Below are positions 8,333-17,279 of a stretch of DNA of 64,000 nucleotides, one piece after another. Every line of letters begins with the position of its first letter. The stretch's first letter is position 1. The notes beneath the pieces are model-generated. The model worked only from the letters and a program-made list of their open reading frames with translations. It did no database searches and had not been told where the DNA came from. The position numbers and the translations under genes were made by a program. The DNA is from an uncultured Christensenellaceae bacterium (GTDB taxonomy: Bacteria; Bacillota; Clostridia; Christensenellales; Borkfalkiaceae): NCBI GenBank assembly GCA_910588685.1, contig CAJUPX010000001.1, forward strand, positions 72,367-136,366, read 5' to 3'.

Positions 8333-9952
8333 TTAGTGTTTAAAGTGTCGGTCGCCGACAAACACCATCGCAATCCCCGCCGCATTGCAGGCTTCTACCG
8401 AATCCCTGTCGCGTATAGAGCCGCCGGGCTGGATTATTGCGGTTATGCCCGCCTTTACGCACTCTTCAACGCAGTCTGCAAACGGGAAAAACGCGTCGGA
8501 CGCCATAACGGAGCCCTTAGCCTCCGCGCCCGCGTGCGCTATTGCCTGCTGCGCCGCCCAGATACGGTTGGTCTGACCCATTCCTATACCCGTGGTTCTG
8601 CCCGCCTTGCCTATAACTATTGCATTTGATTTAGTGTGTTTTACTACTTTCCAGGCAAATTCGAGCGCTTCGATTTCCTCTGCGGATGGCGCTCTGTCGG
8701 TTACGACGCCCAAGCCGTATGCGTATTTTTCGCCGCCGTTTGCGCCTGTGCTCTTTTCAACCCCGGCTTTGGTTGTGAAAAGCTTTTTGTCCTCGCCTGC
8801 GATAAGGCTTTCGTCGTACTGCTGTACGAGCAGACCGCCATATACCTTTTTCATATCGTAAGCCGTGGCTTCGCGCTTTGCGGCGATGTCCGCAATCTGC
8901 AAAAGACGTATATTTTTCTTCTGTTCGAGAATTTCAAGCGCCTCTTTAGTATAGTCGGGCGCCATTACTATTTCAATAAAAATTTTGTTGATTTCGGTTG
9001 CCGTAGCCGCGTCCACCGTGCCGTTGATTGCGAGTATACCGCCGAAAACCGAAACGGGGTCGCTGTTGTACGCGCGCATATATGCCTCGTACACGTCCTT
9101 GCCGGTGCCTACGCCGCAAGGGTTTGCGTGCTTGCAGGCAACTACCGCGGGAGTATTACCGTACTCTTTTAAAAGCTCGAGCGCGCCGTTTGCATCGTTG
9201 ATGTTGTTATAGGAAAGCTCCTTGCCCCAAAGCTGTTTTGCCGAAGATAAAGAGCCCTTGCGCGTAAACTGCTCGTTATAGAAAACAGCCTGCTGCTGGG
9301 GATTTTCGCCGTAGCGCATATCCTGCGCCTTTTCATAGGCAAACGTTACCTCGTCGGGGAAAGTTATACCAAGCTGCGAGGCAAGGTAGTTGGAAATAAG
9401 ACTGTCATAAACCGCGGTATGCGCAAAAACCTTGTACTGCAAATATTTTTTGGTTTGGAGAGTTACGCCGCCCGCTTTGAGCTCGGACAACACCTTGTCA
9501 TAGTCCTTGGGGTCTACGATAACCGCCACGTCCTGATAGTTTTTAGCGGCGGCGCGTATCATAGTAGGTCCGCCTATGTCGATATTTTCAACGCATTCCG
9601 CAAAATCCGCGCCCTTGGCAAGCGTCGCCTTGAACGGATAAAGATTAACGCAGACTATATCTATCGTATTGACGTTGAGCTTTTTAAGCTGAGCCATATG
9701 TTCGGGATTTGAGCGCATAGCAAGTAAACCTGCGTGCACATTGGGGTGCAGCGTTTTTACTCTGCCGTCAAGACATTCGGGAAAGCCTGTAATTTCTGAT
9801 ATGCCTATTACCTTTATGCCCGCCTTTTCAAGCGCGCTTGCCGTGCCGCCTGTAGAGATAATTTCAAAACCGCACTCTACGAGTCCGCGGCAAAACTCCA
9901 CAACTCCCGCCTTGTCCGATACGCTTACAAGCGCTCTCTTTTTCATTTCCAT
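8333..9952 (-). CDS. purH: Bifunctional AICAR transformylase / IMP cyclohydrolase
   Basis: Catalyses the last two steps of IMP synthesis. The N-terminal IMP cyclohydrolase (MGS-like) domain has ALVSVSDKAGV and STGGTASALEKAG; the transformylase domain carries the catalytic KHANPCG. The length, 539 residues, is slightly above the usual ~510. Start: GGAGG lies 10 bases before the first ATG; the second ATG (third codon) is also possible. It lies downstream of purN in the same operon with a 18-base gap. Confidence 0.96.
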   Translation of the reverse strand: MEMKKRALVSVSDKAGVVEFCRGLVECGFEIISTGGTASALEKAGIKVIGISEITGFPECLDGRVKTLHPNVHAGLLAMRSNPEHMAQLKKLNVNTIDIVCVNLYPFKATLAKGADFAECVENIDIGGPTMIRAAAKNYQDVAVIVDPKDYDKVLSELKAGGVTLQTKKYLQYKVFAHTAVYDSLISNYLASQLGITFPDEVTFAYEKAQDMRYGENPQQQAVFYNEQFTRKGSLSSAKQLWGKELSYNNINDANGALELLKEYGNTPAVVACKHANPCGVGTGKDVYEAYMRAYNSDPVSVFGGILAINGTVDAATATEINKIFIEIVMAPDYTKEALEILEQKKNIRLLQIADIAAKREATAYDMKKVYGGLLVQQYDESLIAGEDKKLFTTKAGVEKSTGANGGEKYAYGLGVVTDRAPSAEEIEALEFAWKVVKHTKSNAIVIGKAGRTTGIGMGQTNRIWAAQQAIAHAGAEAKGSVMASDAFFPFADCVEECVKAGITAIIQPGGSIRDRDSVEACNAAGIAMVFVGDRHFKH

Positions 9953-9970
9953 AAAATTTAATCCTCCGTA

Positions 9971-10585
9971 TTAATCTATCGTAACTTTATTGCCCTGTTT
10001 TTTTATTTTGCCGAGGCACAGCTTTTTAACGCACTCCGGCAGCAGCTCGTGCTCCTTTTCAAGCACGCGGGCTTGCAGCGTTTCGGGAGTGTCGCCCTCT
10101 TTAACCTCCACTGCGGACTGCGCTATAATCGCGCCGCCGTCGGGTATTTCGTTTACGAAATGCACCGTGCAGCCCGTAATCTTCGCGCCGTAGTCGAGTA
10201 CGGCTTTATGTACTTTAAGCCCGTAATATCCCGCGCCGCAAAAAGCGGGGATAAGCGAGGGATGAATGTTTATTATTCTGTCCTCGAACGTTTTAATAAA
10301 ACTTTCGGGAATTATTTTGAGCCAGCCCGCAAGAACTATATAATCTATGCGGTGCATTTTTAAAAGCCGTGAAAGCTCTGAGTACAGCGTATCAAGGTCG
10401 GAGTAGTCGTTTTTCGCGAATACAACCGCAGATATGCCGTGCTTTTCGGCTCTTTCTATTGCACCTATACCGTGTTTGGAGGCAACCAGAAGCGCTATAT
10501 CGCAAAATTTACCGCGTTCGTTTGCGTCGATAACCGACTGAAAATCGGTACCGCCGCCCGATGCGAAAACGGCTATGCGCTTCAT
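9971..10585 (-). CDS. purN: Phosphoribosylglycinamide formyltransferase
   Basis: Transfers a formyl group from 10-formyl-THF to GAR (step 3). About 204 residues, as usual. Seen: N-terminal FASGGGTDFQS, the AGWLKIIP motif, the catalytic HPSLIPAF loop and VHFVNEIPDGG with the conserved aspartate. I place the start at 10,585 (MKRIAVFASGGG) because it overlaps the purM stop as ATGA; the open frame continues 16 codons further upstream inside purM, but those residues are not family-like. Confidence 0.95.
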   Translation of the reverse strand: MKRIAVFASGGGTDFQSVIDANERGKFCDIALLVASKHGIGAIERAEKHGISAVVFAKNDYSDLDTLYSELSRLLKMHRIDYIVLAGWLKIIPESFIKTFEDRIINIHPSLIPAFCGAGYYGLKVHKAVLDYGAKITGCTVHFVNEIPDGGAIIAQSAVEVKEGDTPETLQARVLEKEHELLPECVKKLCLGKIKKQGNKVTID

Positions 10586-11601
10586 TTGAGTATAACCCCG
10601 CTGCCCTTTACGGTTTTGCCGAGAACAACGCATTTCTCGCCCGTTTTTTCGAGCTGGGAGACAGTTGCTTGCACGTCTTCTTTTTTAACGCATACAACCA
10701 TACCTATGCCCATATTGAAGGTGTTGTACATCTGCTCCTTTTTAAGTCCGGATCTCTGCTGCATTATACGGAAAAGCACAGGCAGTTCATATGACGCCGT
10801 ATCGATTACGCAGCCTATTCCCTCGGGGAAAATGCGGGGAATATTTTCAATAAAGCCGCCGCCCGTAATGTGCGCTATGCCCTTTACCTTAACCTTTGAA
10901 ATGAGCTCTAAAATGCTGTTAACATAAATTTTCGTCGGCGTTAAAAGCACGTCTATGGGTCTTGCCCCCAGCTCCTCGTCACATTTTTTAAGGACGTTGA
11001 TATCCTCGCCCCAAAGCTTTCTTACGAGCGAGTAGCCGTTGGAGTGAACGCCGCTCGACTTAATGCCGATAAGCACGTCGCCTGACTTGATGTTTGCGCC
11101 GTTTATTATTTTTTTGCGGTCTACAACACCCACGGCGAATCCCGCTACGTCGTAGTCGCCATCGGGATAAAAACCGGGCATTTCAGCCGTTTCGCCGCCT
11201 ATTAAAGCCGCGCCAGACTGTCTGCAACCCTCGGCAACTCCCTTTACCACTTCCGCAACCTTTTCGGGGCTTAAAGCTCCGGTTGCGAAATAGTCCAAAA
11301 AAAACAGAGGCTTTGCGCCCTGACAAACTATATCGTTAACGCACATTGCAACTGCGTCGATACCTATTGTATCGTGCTTGTCCGCGATGATGGCGTATTT
11401 AAGCTTTGTTCCCACGCCGTCCGTGCCGGCAACGAGAACGGGGTTTTTAACGTCCTTAGGCATAGCGAAAAATCCGCCGAAAGAGCCTATATCGCCGAGC
11501 ACGCCGTCGGTATATGTAGATTTGACGTGCTTTTTCATAAGCTCTACGGCTTTATAGCCTCTCTCCACGTCAACGCCGCTGTCTTTATAAGAAATTGCCA
11601 T
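10582..11601 (-). CDS. purM: Phosphoribosylformylglycinamidine cyclo-ligase (AIR synthase)
   Basis: Closes FGAM to AIR with ATP (step 5). The 339-residue protein has the PurM opening SYKDSGVDVERGY, the VAGTDGVGTKLK loop, the ALIGGETAEMPGFY motif and ITGGGFIENIPR near the C-terminus. Overlaps purN by four bases and follows purF by about 20 bases. No unusual features. Confidence 0.96.
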   Translation of the reverse strand: MAISYKDSGVDVERGYKAVELMKKHVKSTYTDGVLGDIGSFGGFFAMPKDVKNPVLVAGTDGVGTKLKYAIIADKHDTIGIDAVAMCVNDIVCQGAKPLFFLDYFATGALSPEKVAEVVKGVAEGCRQSGAALIGGETAEMPGFYPDGDYDVAGFAVGVVDRKKIINGANIKSGDVLIGIKSSGVHSNGYSLVRKLWGEDINVLKKCDEELGARPIDVLLTPTKIYVNSILELISKVKVKGIAHITGGGFIENIPRIFPEGIGCVIDTASYELPVLFRIMQQRSGLKKEQMYNTFNMGIGMVVCVKKEDVQATVSQLEKTGEKCVVLGKTVKGSGVILK

Positions 11602-11621
11602 TTTTATCTCCTTAATGTTAA

Positions 11622-13034
11622 TTAATCCAATTTGTGTTTATCTATTTCGTAGTTGTCCATAGAATACGGATAATCGCCGTTAAAACAGCCCAGGCAAAAG
11701 CCCGTTTTTGCGCCGTTGCAGGTTTGTAAAAGCTGGTCTACGGTAAGGTATTTTATGCTGTCCGCGCCAAGGCTCTCGCAAATCTGGGTTTCGCTTTTAT
11801 ACGCGCCTATAAGCTGCGAATAAGTTTGTATGTCTATGCCGAGGTGGCAGGGATGTTTTATAATCGGAGAACAAATTCTTATATGTACCTCCGACGCGCC
11901 CGCATCCCTGAGCATTTTTATTATTTTGCGCATCGTTGTACCGCGCACTATTGAGTCGTCGATAAGAACGACGCGTTTGCCGCGCACGTTGCCGCGCAGT
12001 GCGTTCATTTTTAAATTCAGGCTGTTTTCGCGCTGACTCTGGTCGGGCTGAATAAATGTTCTGCCCACGTACCTGTTTTTAGCAAGAGCCTCCACAAAGG
12101 GCAAGCCGCTTGCTTCAGCGTAACCGCGCGCCGCAACGTTGCCCGAATCCGGCACTCCCGACACAATATCCGCCTCCGCGGGATATTCCTTTGCAAGTAT
12201 CGTGCCCGCGCGCTTTCTCGCCTCGTACACGCTCAGCCCGTCCATAACCGAGTCGTGGCGGGCAAAATACACGTACTCGAAAATGCACATCTTGCTCTTT
12301 TCGGGTAAACCGTCCATCATATGCGAATGTACGCCGTCGCCGTCTATAACCGCAATTTCGCCCGGAGCTACGTCCCTTAAAAAGTTTGCGCCGACCGCGT
12401 CGAGCGCGCACGTTTCGCTGGCAACCAGAAAGTCGCCGTTTTTTTCTCCCAGACAAAGCGGACGTATGCCGTAAGGGTCGCGTACGGCAATAAGACTGTC
12501 GCCCGACATTATAACAAGCGCATACGAGCCTTTTAATTTAAGGCAGGCGCGCTTTATGCCGTTAAGCAAATTACCGTCCGACAGGCTGTTTATAAGTATT
12601 GCGATTACTTCGGAATCGATACTCGTCTGAAACACAGCGTTTGCGGCGATTAGCTCGTCGCGCAGCTGCTTTGTATTTGTCAGATTGCCGTTATGGGCAA
12701 CGGCAAGTTTACCGCACTTGCCCGAAAAAACTACGGGCTGGGCGTTTAGCAGCTGGCTTGCGCCCGTAGTTGAATACCTGACGTGCCCTACGGCGATATC
12801 GCCCTCGGGAAGCTCGAACAACTTACCGCCCGAAAACACGTCCGCAACCAGCCCCATTCCCTTATAATACGCCATTTTATCGGCAAACGAAACGGCAATG
12901 CCGGCGCTTTCCTGTCCTCTGTGCTGTAACGCGTACAAGCCGTAATAAACGGTTTGAGCCACGTCGCGGTTTTCCTGCGAATAAACGCCGAATACACCGC
13001 ACTCTTCGTGAAACCGGTCGTCAATTTCCTGCAT
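11622..13034 (-). CDS. purF: Amidophosphoribosyltransferase
   Basis: First committed step of purine synthesis: PRPP plus glutamine to phosphoribosylamine. The N-terminal glutaminase has an eleven-residue propeptide before the nucleophile cysteine in EECGVFGVY, as in the B. subtilis type, and ALQHRGQESAGI. The phosphoribosyltransferase domain has the PRPP loop VVLIDDSIVRGTT, and the C-terminus has cysteines (CNGAKTGFCLGCF) expected of the 4Fe-4S-containing class. 470 residues. It is the canonical enzyme, beside a divergent paralogue at 13,053. Confidence 0.96.
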   Translation of the reverse strand: MQEIDDRFHEECGVFGVYSQENRDVAQTVYYGLYALQHRGQESAGIAVSFADKMAYYKGMGLVADVFSGGKLFELPEGDIAVGHVRYSTTGASQLLNAQPVVFSGKCGKLAVAHNGNLTNTKQLRDELIAANAVFQTSIDSEVIAILINSLSDGNLLNGIKRACLKLKGSYALVIMSGDSLIAVRDPYGIRPLCLGEKNGDFLVASETCALDAVGANFLRDVAPGEIAVIDGDGVHSHMMDGLPEKSKMCIFEYVYFARHDSVMDGLSVYEARKRAGTILAKEYPAEADIVSGVPDSGNVAARGYAEASGLPFVEALAKNRYVGRTFIQPDQSQRENSLNLKMNALRGNVRGKRVVLIDDSIVRGTTMRKIIKMLRDAGASEVHIRICSPIIKHPCHLGIDIQTYSQLIGAYKSETQICESLGADSIKYLTVDQLLQTCNGAKTGFCLGCFNGDYPYSMDNYEIDKHKLD

Positions 13035-13052
13035 ATATTTCTCCGTTTGGGC

Positions 13053-14474
13053 TTATTCCTTGCCCGTCCAACAGTAGGTGCAGAGCTTGCAGGGCTCAAT
13101 ACCTATTGCCTCAGTCAGTCCCTCGATGGACTGGAATTCCAACGATTCAAACTGGAATTTATCGCATATAGCCTTACGCATAGCCTTGCCGCGTTCGGTT
13201 TTGGAGTCGGAATATTCAGCCATATGCTTTAAGCCCTCCTCGCCCTCCAACTCCATAATAGTACGGCGCGTTATAAGCTCCATATCGCTTGTAGAACGCG
13301 AAAAATTCAGATATTTACAGCCGTACATTATCGGCGGACAAGCCGAACGCATATGCACAGCTTTTGCGCCGTGCGAATAGAGGAATTCCACCGTTTCTTT
13401 GAGCTGCGTTCCGCGCACTATTGAGTCGTCCACAAGCAAAAGCCTTTTACCCTCTATAAACTCGTGAACGGGTATGAGCTTCATTTTTGCTATTTTATTG
13501 CGGTCTTCCTGGTTGACCGGCATAAAGCTGCGCGCCCAGGTGGGAGTATATTTTATATACGGTCTTGCAAACGGCGCCTTGCACGCGTTTGCATAACCTA
13601 TTGCGTGCGGAGTGCCCGAGTCTGGAACTCCGCCCACGTAATCTATTTCGTCAAAGCCGTACGTGTGCGAATCGTTTTCGGCGAATATCGCGCCGTTTTT
13701 ACAGCGCATCATCTCAACGTTTATTCCCTCGTAAGTAGAAGTGGGATATCCGTAATACGACCAGAGAAACGCACATATGCGCATCTTTTCGCCCGCGGGG
13801 GCAAGCTGCGTTATTCCGTCCGCGGAAATTTCCACTATTTCAGCGGGACCTAACTCGCGCTCGTCCGTATAGCCGAGCTTTTTATATGCAAAGCTCTCAA
13901 ACGAAACACAGTAACCGTCGCCGCATTTGCCTATCTGAACGGGCAGTCTGCCCAGCCTGTCGCGGGCGGCTATAAGCGTGCCCCTGTCGGTGAGAATAAG
14001 TATCGACGCGGTGCCTTCTATCTGCTCCTGCGCATATCTTATACCCTCGACAAAGCTGTTTTTGCTGTTTATGAGCGCGCCGACTATTTCGTTAGAGTTA
14101 ACTTTACTGCCGGTCATAGCGTCGAAATATCCGCCGCCGCCGAGCACTTTTTTTATAAGAGCGGGCGCGTTGTTTATTATGCCCGTCGTACAGATTGCAT
14201 ACGTTCCGAGCCTCGATACCATTAAAAGCGGCTGCGGGTCGGTGTCGCTTATACAGCCGATTGCCGCATTGCCGGACATCTGCGATAAAATACGCTCGAA
14301 TTTGGTTCTGAACGGCGCGTTTTCGATATTGTGTATTTCGCGCTGCAAACCGATAACTTTATCGTATGCCGCCATACCTCCGCGTTTTGTACCGAGGTGC
14401 GAGTGATAGTCGGTACCGAGAAACACGTCGAATACGGCGCCGCTCTTTTTTACCGAACCGAAAAATCCGCCCAT
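13053..14474 (-). CDS. Divergent PurF-like protein without the usual nucleophile cysteine
   Basis: A 473-residue relative of amidophosphoribosyltransferase. It keeps the Ntn-type glutaminase fold pattern (YHSHLGTKRGGM for the family's ALQHRGQESAG) and a full PRPP loop (LLLVDDSIVRGTQ) and C-terminal cysteines (CKLCTYC). But the position of the catalytic Cys in CGVFG is glycine (GGFFG right after Met1). Close relatives in other anaerobes are usually annotated as amidophosphoribosyltransferase. It lies between purC and purF (one-base overlap with purC, 18 bases before purF). It may be a regulatory or ammonia-using form; function is inference. Confidence 0.85.
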   Translation of the reverse strand: MGGFFGSVKKSGAVFDVFLGTDYHSHLGTKRGGMAAYDKVIGLQREIHNIENAPFRTKFERILSQMSGNAAIGCISDTDPQPLLMVSRLGTYAICTTGIINNAPALIKKVLGGGGYFDAMTGSKVNSNEIVGALINSKNSFVEGIRYAQEQIEGTASILILTDRGTLIAARDRLGRLPVQIGKCGDGYCVSFESFAYKKLGYTDERELGPAEIVEISADGITQLAPAGEKMRICAFLWSYYGYPTSTYEGINVEMMRCKNGAIFAENDSHTYGFDEIDYVGGVPDSGTPHAIGYANACKAPFARPYIKYTPTWARSFMPVNQEDRNKIAKMKLIPVHEFIEGKRLLLVDDSIVRGTQLKETVEFLYSHGAKAVHMRSACPPIMYGCKYLNFSRSTSDMELITRRTIMELEGEEGLKHMAEYSDSKTERGKAMRKAICDKFQFESLEFQSIEGLTEAIGIEPCKLCTYCWTGKE

Positions 14475-15199
14475 TATTTATTCTCCGTAAGGCGTTTGAA
14501 AATTTCTTGGTATGCGTCCTCTACTCCGCCGAGATCCCTGCGGAATCTGTCTTTGTCAAGGCTTACGTGCTTAGTTGTATCCCAGCTGCCCGCTTCCCAG
14601 AAACGGCAGGTGTCGGGAGAAATTTCATCAGCCAAAACTATCTGTCCTTTATATCTGCCGAACTCGAGCTTGAAGTCGATAAGGTCTATATTCATTTGCT
14701 TAAAGAACGCTATCATAGCGTCGTTTACGGCAAACGCCATAGTCTTTATGGTGTTTATCTCCTCTTCGGTTGCGAGGTTTAACGCAAGAGCGTGATAATC
14801 GTTGATTAAAGGGTCGCCCAAATCGTCGTTTTTATAGGAAAATTCTATTGTGGGCGCGGAGAATTTAGTGCCTTCCGCCACGCCGTAACGTTTGGAAAAA
14901 CTGCCTGCGGCAACGTTGCGTATAATAACTTCGAGAGGAACTATCTGAACCTTTTTCACAACGGTGTTGCGCTCGTCAATCTGCTCTACGAAATGGGTGG
15001 GAATACCCTTTTGCTCGAGCATCTGCATCATACGGTTGCTCATAACGTTGTTTATTACGCCCTTGCCCGAAATAGTGCCCTTTTTAAGCCCGTTGAACGC
15101 GGTTGCATCGTCCTTGTAAGATACGATTACATAGTCGGGATTTTCGGTTGCGTATACCTTTTTTGCCTTACCCTCGTAAAGCTGCTCAGTTTTCTGCAT
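14474..15199 (-). CDS. purC: SAICAR synthase
   Basis: Ligates aspartate to CAIR (step 7 counting via PurE). 241 residues, typical for the short bacterial enzyme. Visible: YEGKAKKVYAT, the RNVAAGSFSKRYG motif, and the IDFKLEFG/LADEISPDTCRFW region with substrate ligands. Its TAA shares a base with the next ATG (TAATG). GGAG precedes the start. Second gene of the operon. Confidence 0.96.
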   Translation of the reverse strand: MQKTEQLYEGKAKKVYATENPDYVIVSYKDDATAFNGLKKGTISGKGVINNVMSNRMMQMLEQKGIPTHFVEQIDERNTVVKKVQIVPLEVIIRNVAAGSFSKRYGVAEGTKFSAPTIEFSYKNDDLGDPLINDYHALALNLATEEEINTIKTMAFAVNDAMIAFFKQMNIDLIDFKLEFGRYKGQIVLADEISPDTCRFWEAGSWDTTKHVSLDKDRFRRDLGGVEDAYQEIFKRLTENK

Positions 15200-15267
15200 A
15201 ATTTTTTCTCCTTTTTATAAATGAATATTAAAACCCGCAGGCAAAATATTTACGTGCGGGTTGAATT

Positions 15268-15762
15268 TTAAGTTTGCGAAATCTCACTCCGAAGAGCTTG
15301 GTCGTCGGCGTTGATTTTGTTTTTCATATTGAGCTTGTACTCTTTGAGTTTTTTTGATATCCCGGGGTATTTTATACCGAGTATCTGTAACGCGAGCAAA
15401 CCCGCGTTTTCCCCTCCGTTCACCCCGACCGTTGCTACGGGTATGCCGGACGGCATCTGCACTATCGATAAAAGCGAGTCGAGCCCGCCCATCATATCGG
15501 TTTTTACAGGCAAGCCTATTACAGGCAGCGTGGTGTTTGCAGCTATTACTCCGCCGAGATGCGCGGCTTTACCTGCGGCGCATATTATTACCTCGAAACC
15601 GTCTTTTTCTGCGTTTACCGAAAACTCGTGCGCTTCTTCGGGAGTTCTGTGCGCGGAAATTACCCTGACTTCGGTTTGTACCCCGAAATCTTTGAGTACG
15701 CTTACGGCGGGCTTTACAACGCCGTAATCGGACTTACTACCCATAAGCAATGCTACTTTCAT
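15268..15762 (-). CDS. purE: N5-carboxyaminoimidazole ribonucleotide mutase
   Basis: Rearranges N5-CAIR to CAIR (step 6). The protein is 164 residues and has the P-loop-like GSKSDYGVV, the SAHRTPEEA motif, AAGKAAHLGGV and LPVKT. SAHRTP suggests class I, which normally needs PurK to make N5-CAIR; no purK is in the window. First gene of the purine operon, with a strong GAGGTGA site. The intergenic space to the divergent gene is too short for a purine riboswitch, and none was seen. Confidence 0.95.
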   Translation of the reverse strand: MKVALLMGSKSDYGVVKPAVSVLKDFGVQTEVRVISAHRTPEEAHEFSVNAEKDGFEVIICAAGKAAHLGGVIAANTTLPVIGLPVKTDMMGGLDSLLSIVQMPSGIPVATVGVNGGENAGLLALQILGIKYPGISKKLKEYKLNMKNKINADDQALRSEISQT

Positions 15763-15809
15763 ATTTCACCTCGCGAATTATACTGAAATATTTTACACAT
15801 ACTTTTCGT

Positions 15810-16109
15810 ATGGTTCTTTTATATATAATTTTTGCCGTTTATATATTCGCCGTCAATTTTTACTCGGTAATGCTTATTAAATCTCAGCGCGACGAGTGGG
15901 ACGGAAACGACAAAAAAGCCGCAGGCGACGGAAAAATTATACTCGCCGCCATTTTGGGGGGCGCGCTTGCCATTTACGTAAGTATGTTTATTATGCGTTA
16001 CCGGCTTAAAAATCTGCTGTTTATGATTTTAATGCCCGTGATAGCCGTTATTAACATTTACTTCTTTTACGTTGCGTTCCGTTCCGGCTTTTCTATGCTG
16101 GTTGTCTGA
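15810..16109 (+). CDS. Small membrane protein, DUF1294-like
   Basis: About 99 residues with three hydrophobic segments (start MVLLYIIFAVYIFAVNFYS; ILAAILGGALAIYVSMFIM; a C-terminal helix). The pattern Lys/Asp-rich loop, GG-helix, short basic loop, last helix resembles DUF1294, whose role is not known; the match is moderate. The frame is open back to 15,750, but that would overlap purE, so I chose the ATG at 15,810. Divergent from purE, with only 47 bases between starts. Confidence 0.6.
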   Translation: MVLLYIIFAVYIFAVNFYSVMLIKSQRDEWDGNDKKAAGDGKIILAAILGGALAIYVSMFIMRYRLKNLLFMILMPVIAVINIYFFYVAFRSGFSMLVV

Positions 16110-16213
16110 CGCATTTATTATATCACAAAAACTCCGTAAATAAAAACGTTTAACAGTCTATTTTTATAAAAAAATTTTGCCAAACCGCGTGTTAAACAGT
16201 TGACAAAATTAAA

Positions 16214-17269
16214 TTACTTTTTATTGACGAAAAAGTTATTGAATACGCGGCTCACAAACCCGCCGAAAAAACGGCAAAACACGTTAAAGGTTAAAAACAG
16301 CGCGAATTTTAAATAGAAAATTTTTTGCATAAGACGCATTGCGCCGAATTTAAATTTAAGCCCGCGTACATACTTTTTATAAACCGACGGTTTGCCGAGC
16401 GCAATAGCTTTTGCACAGTGCTTGCCTGAGCTCAGCCCGTATCTGAGCCCCGACAGCGTGAGCGGGTCGCACGCGCCTGCCGCGTCGCCTGCAAACATTA
16501 CGTTTTTGCCGTAAAACGGCTGTCCCGCGCCTATGGGCGTAAACGCGCTTTTTAAATTATCCGTTCCGATGTTAAAGCCCTGTTCCGCAAGAAAGTCGGA
16601 AAATATTTTTTTATAGTCCCTTTTACAGGTAAAAACGTCGGTTAATCCGACGTTTGTTATACCGTCGTAAGAGCTTACCCAGGCATAACCGCGTTTTGTA
16701 ACGCCGAAATGAATTTCTATCGACTGCGGACGGTCGCTTTCAAAAGTCATTTGCATAGCTATATTGCGCTTTTTATTTTTGCGGTATCTGCTGCCGAACC
16801 CCGTTGTACCGTCTGCAAAAACCAGGTATCCGTAGCCTATACGCCTGCCGCCTTTGAGAATAAGCGTGTCGGATTTTAAATCGTGTCCGGTTATTACGGT
16901 ATTTTCCGCAACGGCAACGCCTTTGGATACCGCAAGCCCGTAAAAGGCGTTGTCGAGCTCTACCCTATCTATTTTTCTGTTGGTATACAAGAATTTGTTA
17001 TTGATTTTAAGACGGTTTTTATTTTTATAAACGATATTGAAATCTTTTATAAGACTGTAATTACAGCCGTCCACGTCGAGCCCCGCCTTTTTATACTCCT
17101 CCTTGGTTTTGGAGGTCAGGTAGCCCGCGCAGCATTTATATCTCGGGAAACGGCTTTTTTCGATAACGAGAATATCGTTCACGCCGTATTCAATAAGATT
17201 GAGCGCGGTTGAAAGACCGGACGGACCGGCTCCGACTATTATTACCCTGTAAAAATCGTTTAACTTCAT
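16214..17269 (-). CDS. Geranylgeranyl reductase-family FAD oxidoreductase
   Basis: A 351-residue flavoprotein. The N-terminal dinucleotide-binding motif is VIIVGAGPSGLSTALNL, followed by IEKSRFPRYKCCAGYL (the PxxK/CGG-type region of this family) and a second FAD motif VMFAGDAAGACDPLTLSG near residue 265. The C-terminus is basic and hydrophobic (about 310-345), suggesting peripheral membrane attachment. The family reduces isoprenoid double bonds or acts on other hydrophobic substrates; the substrate cannot be read here. It lies ten bases downstream of an ABC permease gene but a functional link is not shown. Confidence 0.85.
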   Translation of the reverse strand: MKLNDFYRVIIVGAGPSGLSTALNLIEYGVNDILVIEKSRFPRYKCCAGYLTSKTKEEYKKAGLDVDGCNYSLIKDFNIVYKNKNRLKINNKFLYTNRKIDRVELDNAFYGLAVSKGVAVAENTVITGHDLKSDTLILKGGRRIGYGYLVFADGTTGFGSRYRKNKKRNIAMQMTFESDRPQSIEIHFGVTKRGYAWVSSYDGITNVGLTDVFTCKRDYKKIFSDFLAEQGFNIGTDNLKSAFTPIGAGQPFYGKNVMFAGDAAGACDPLTLSGLRYGLSSGKHCAKAIALGKPSVYKKYVRGLKFKFGAMRLMQKIFYLKFALFLTFNVFCRFFGGFVSRVFNNFFVNKK

Positions 17270-17279
17270 ACGGCTTTGT

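Noticed and set aside
15763..15809. Purine riboswitch or strong promoter before purE
   Set aside because: Only 47 bases separate the divergent starts; no conserved purine aptamer words. The TATAAT at 15,782-15,777 would place the transcript start inside the ribosome-binding site.
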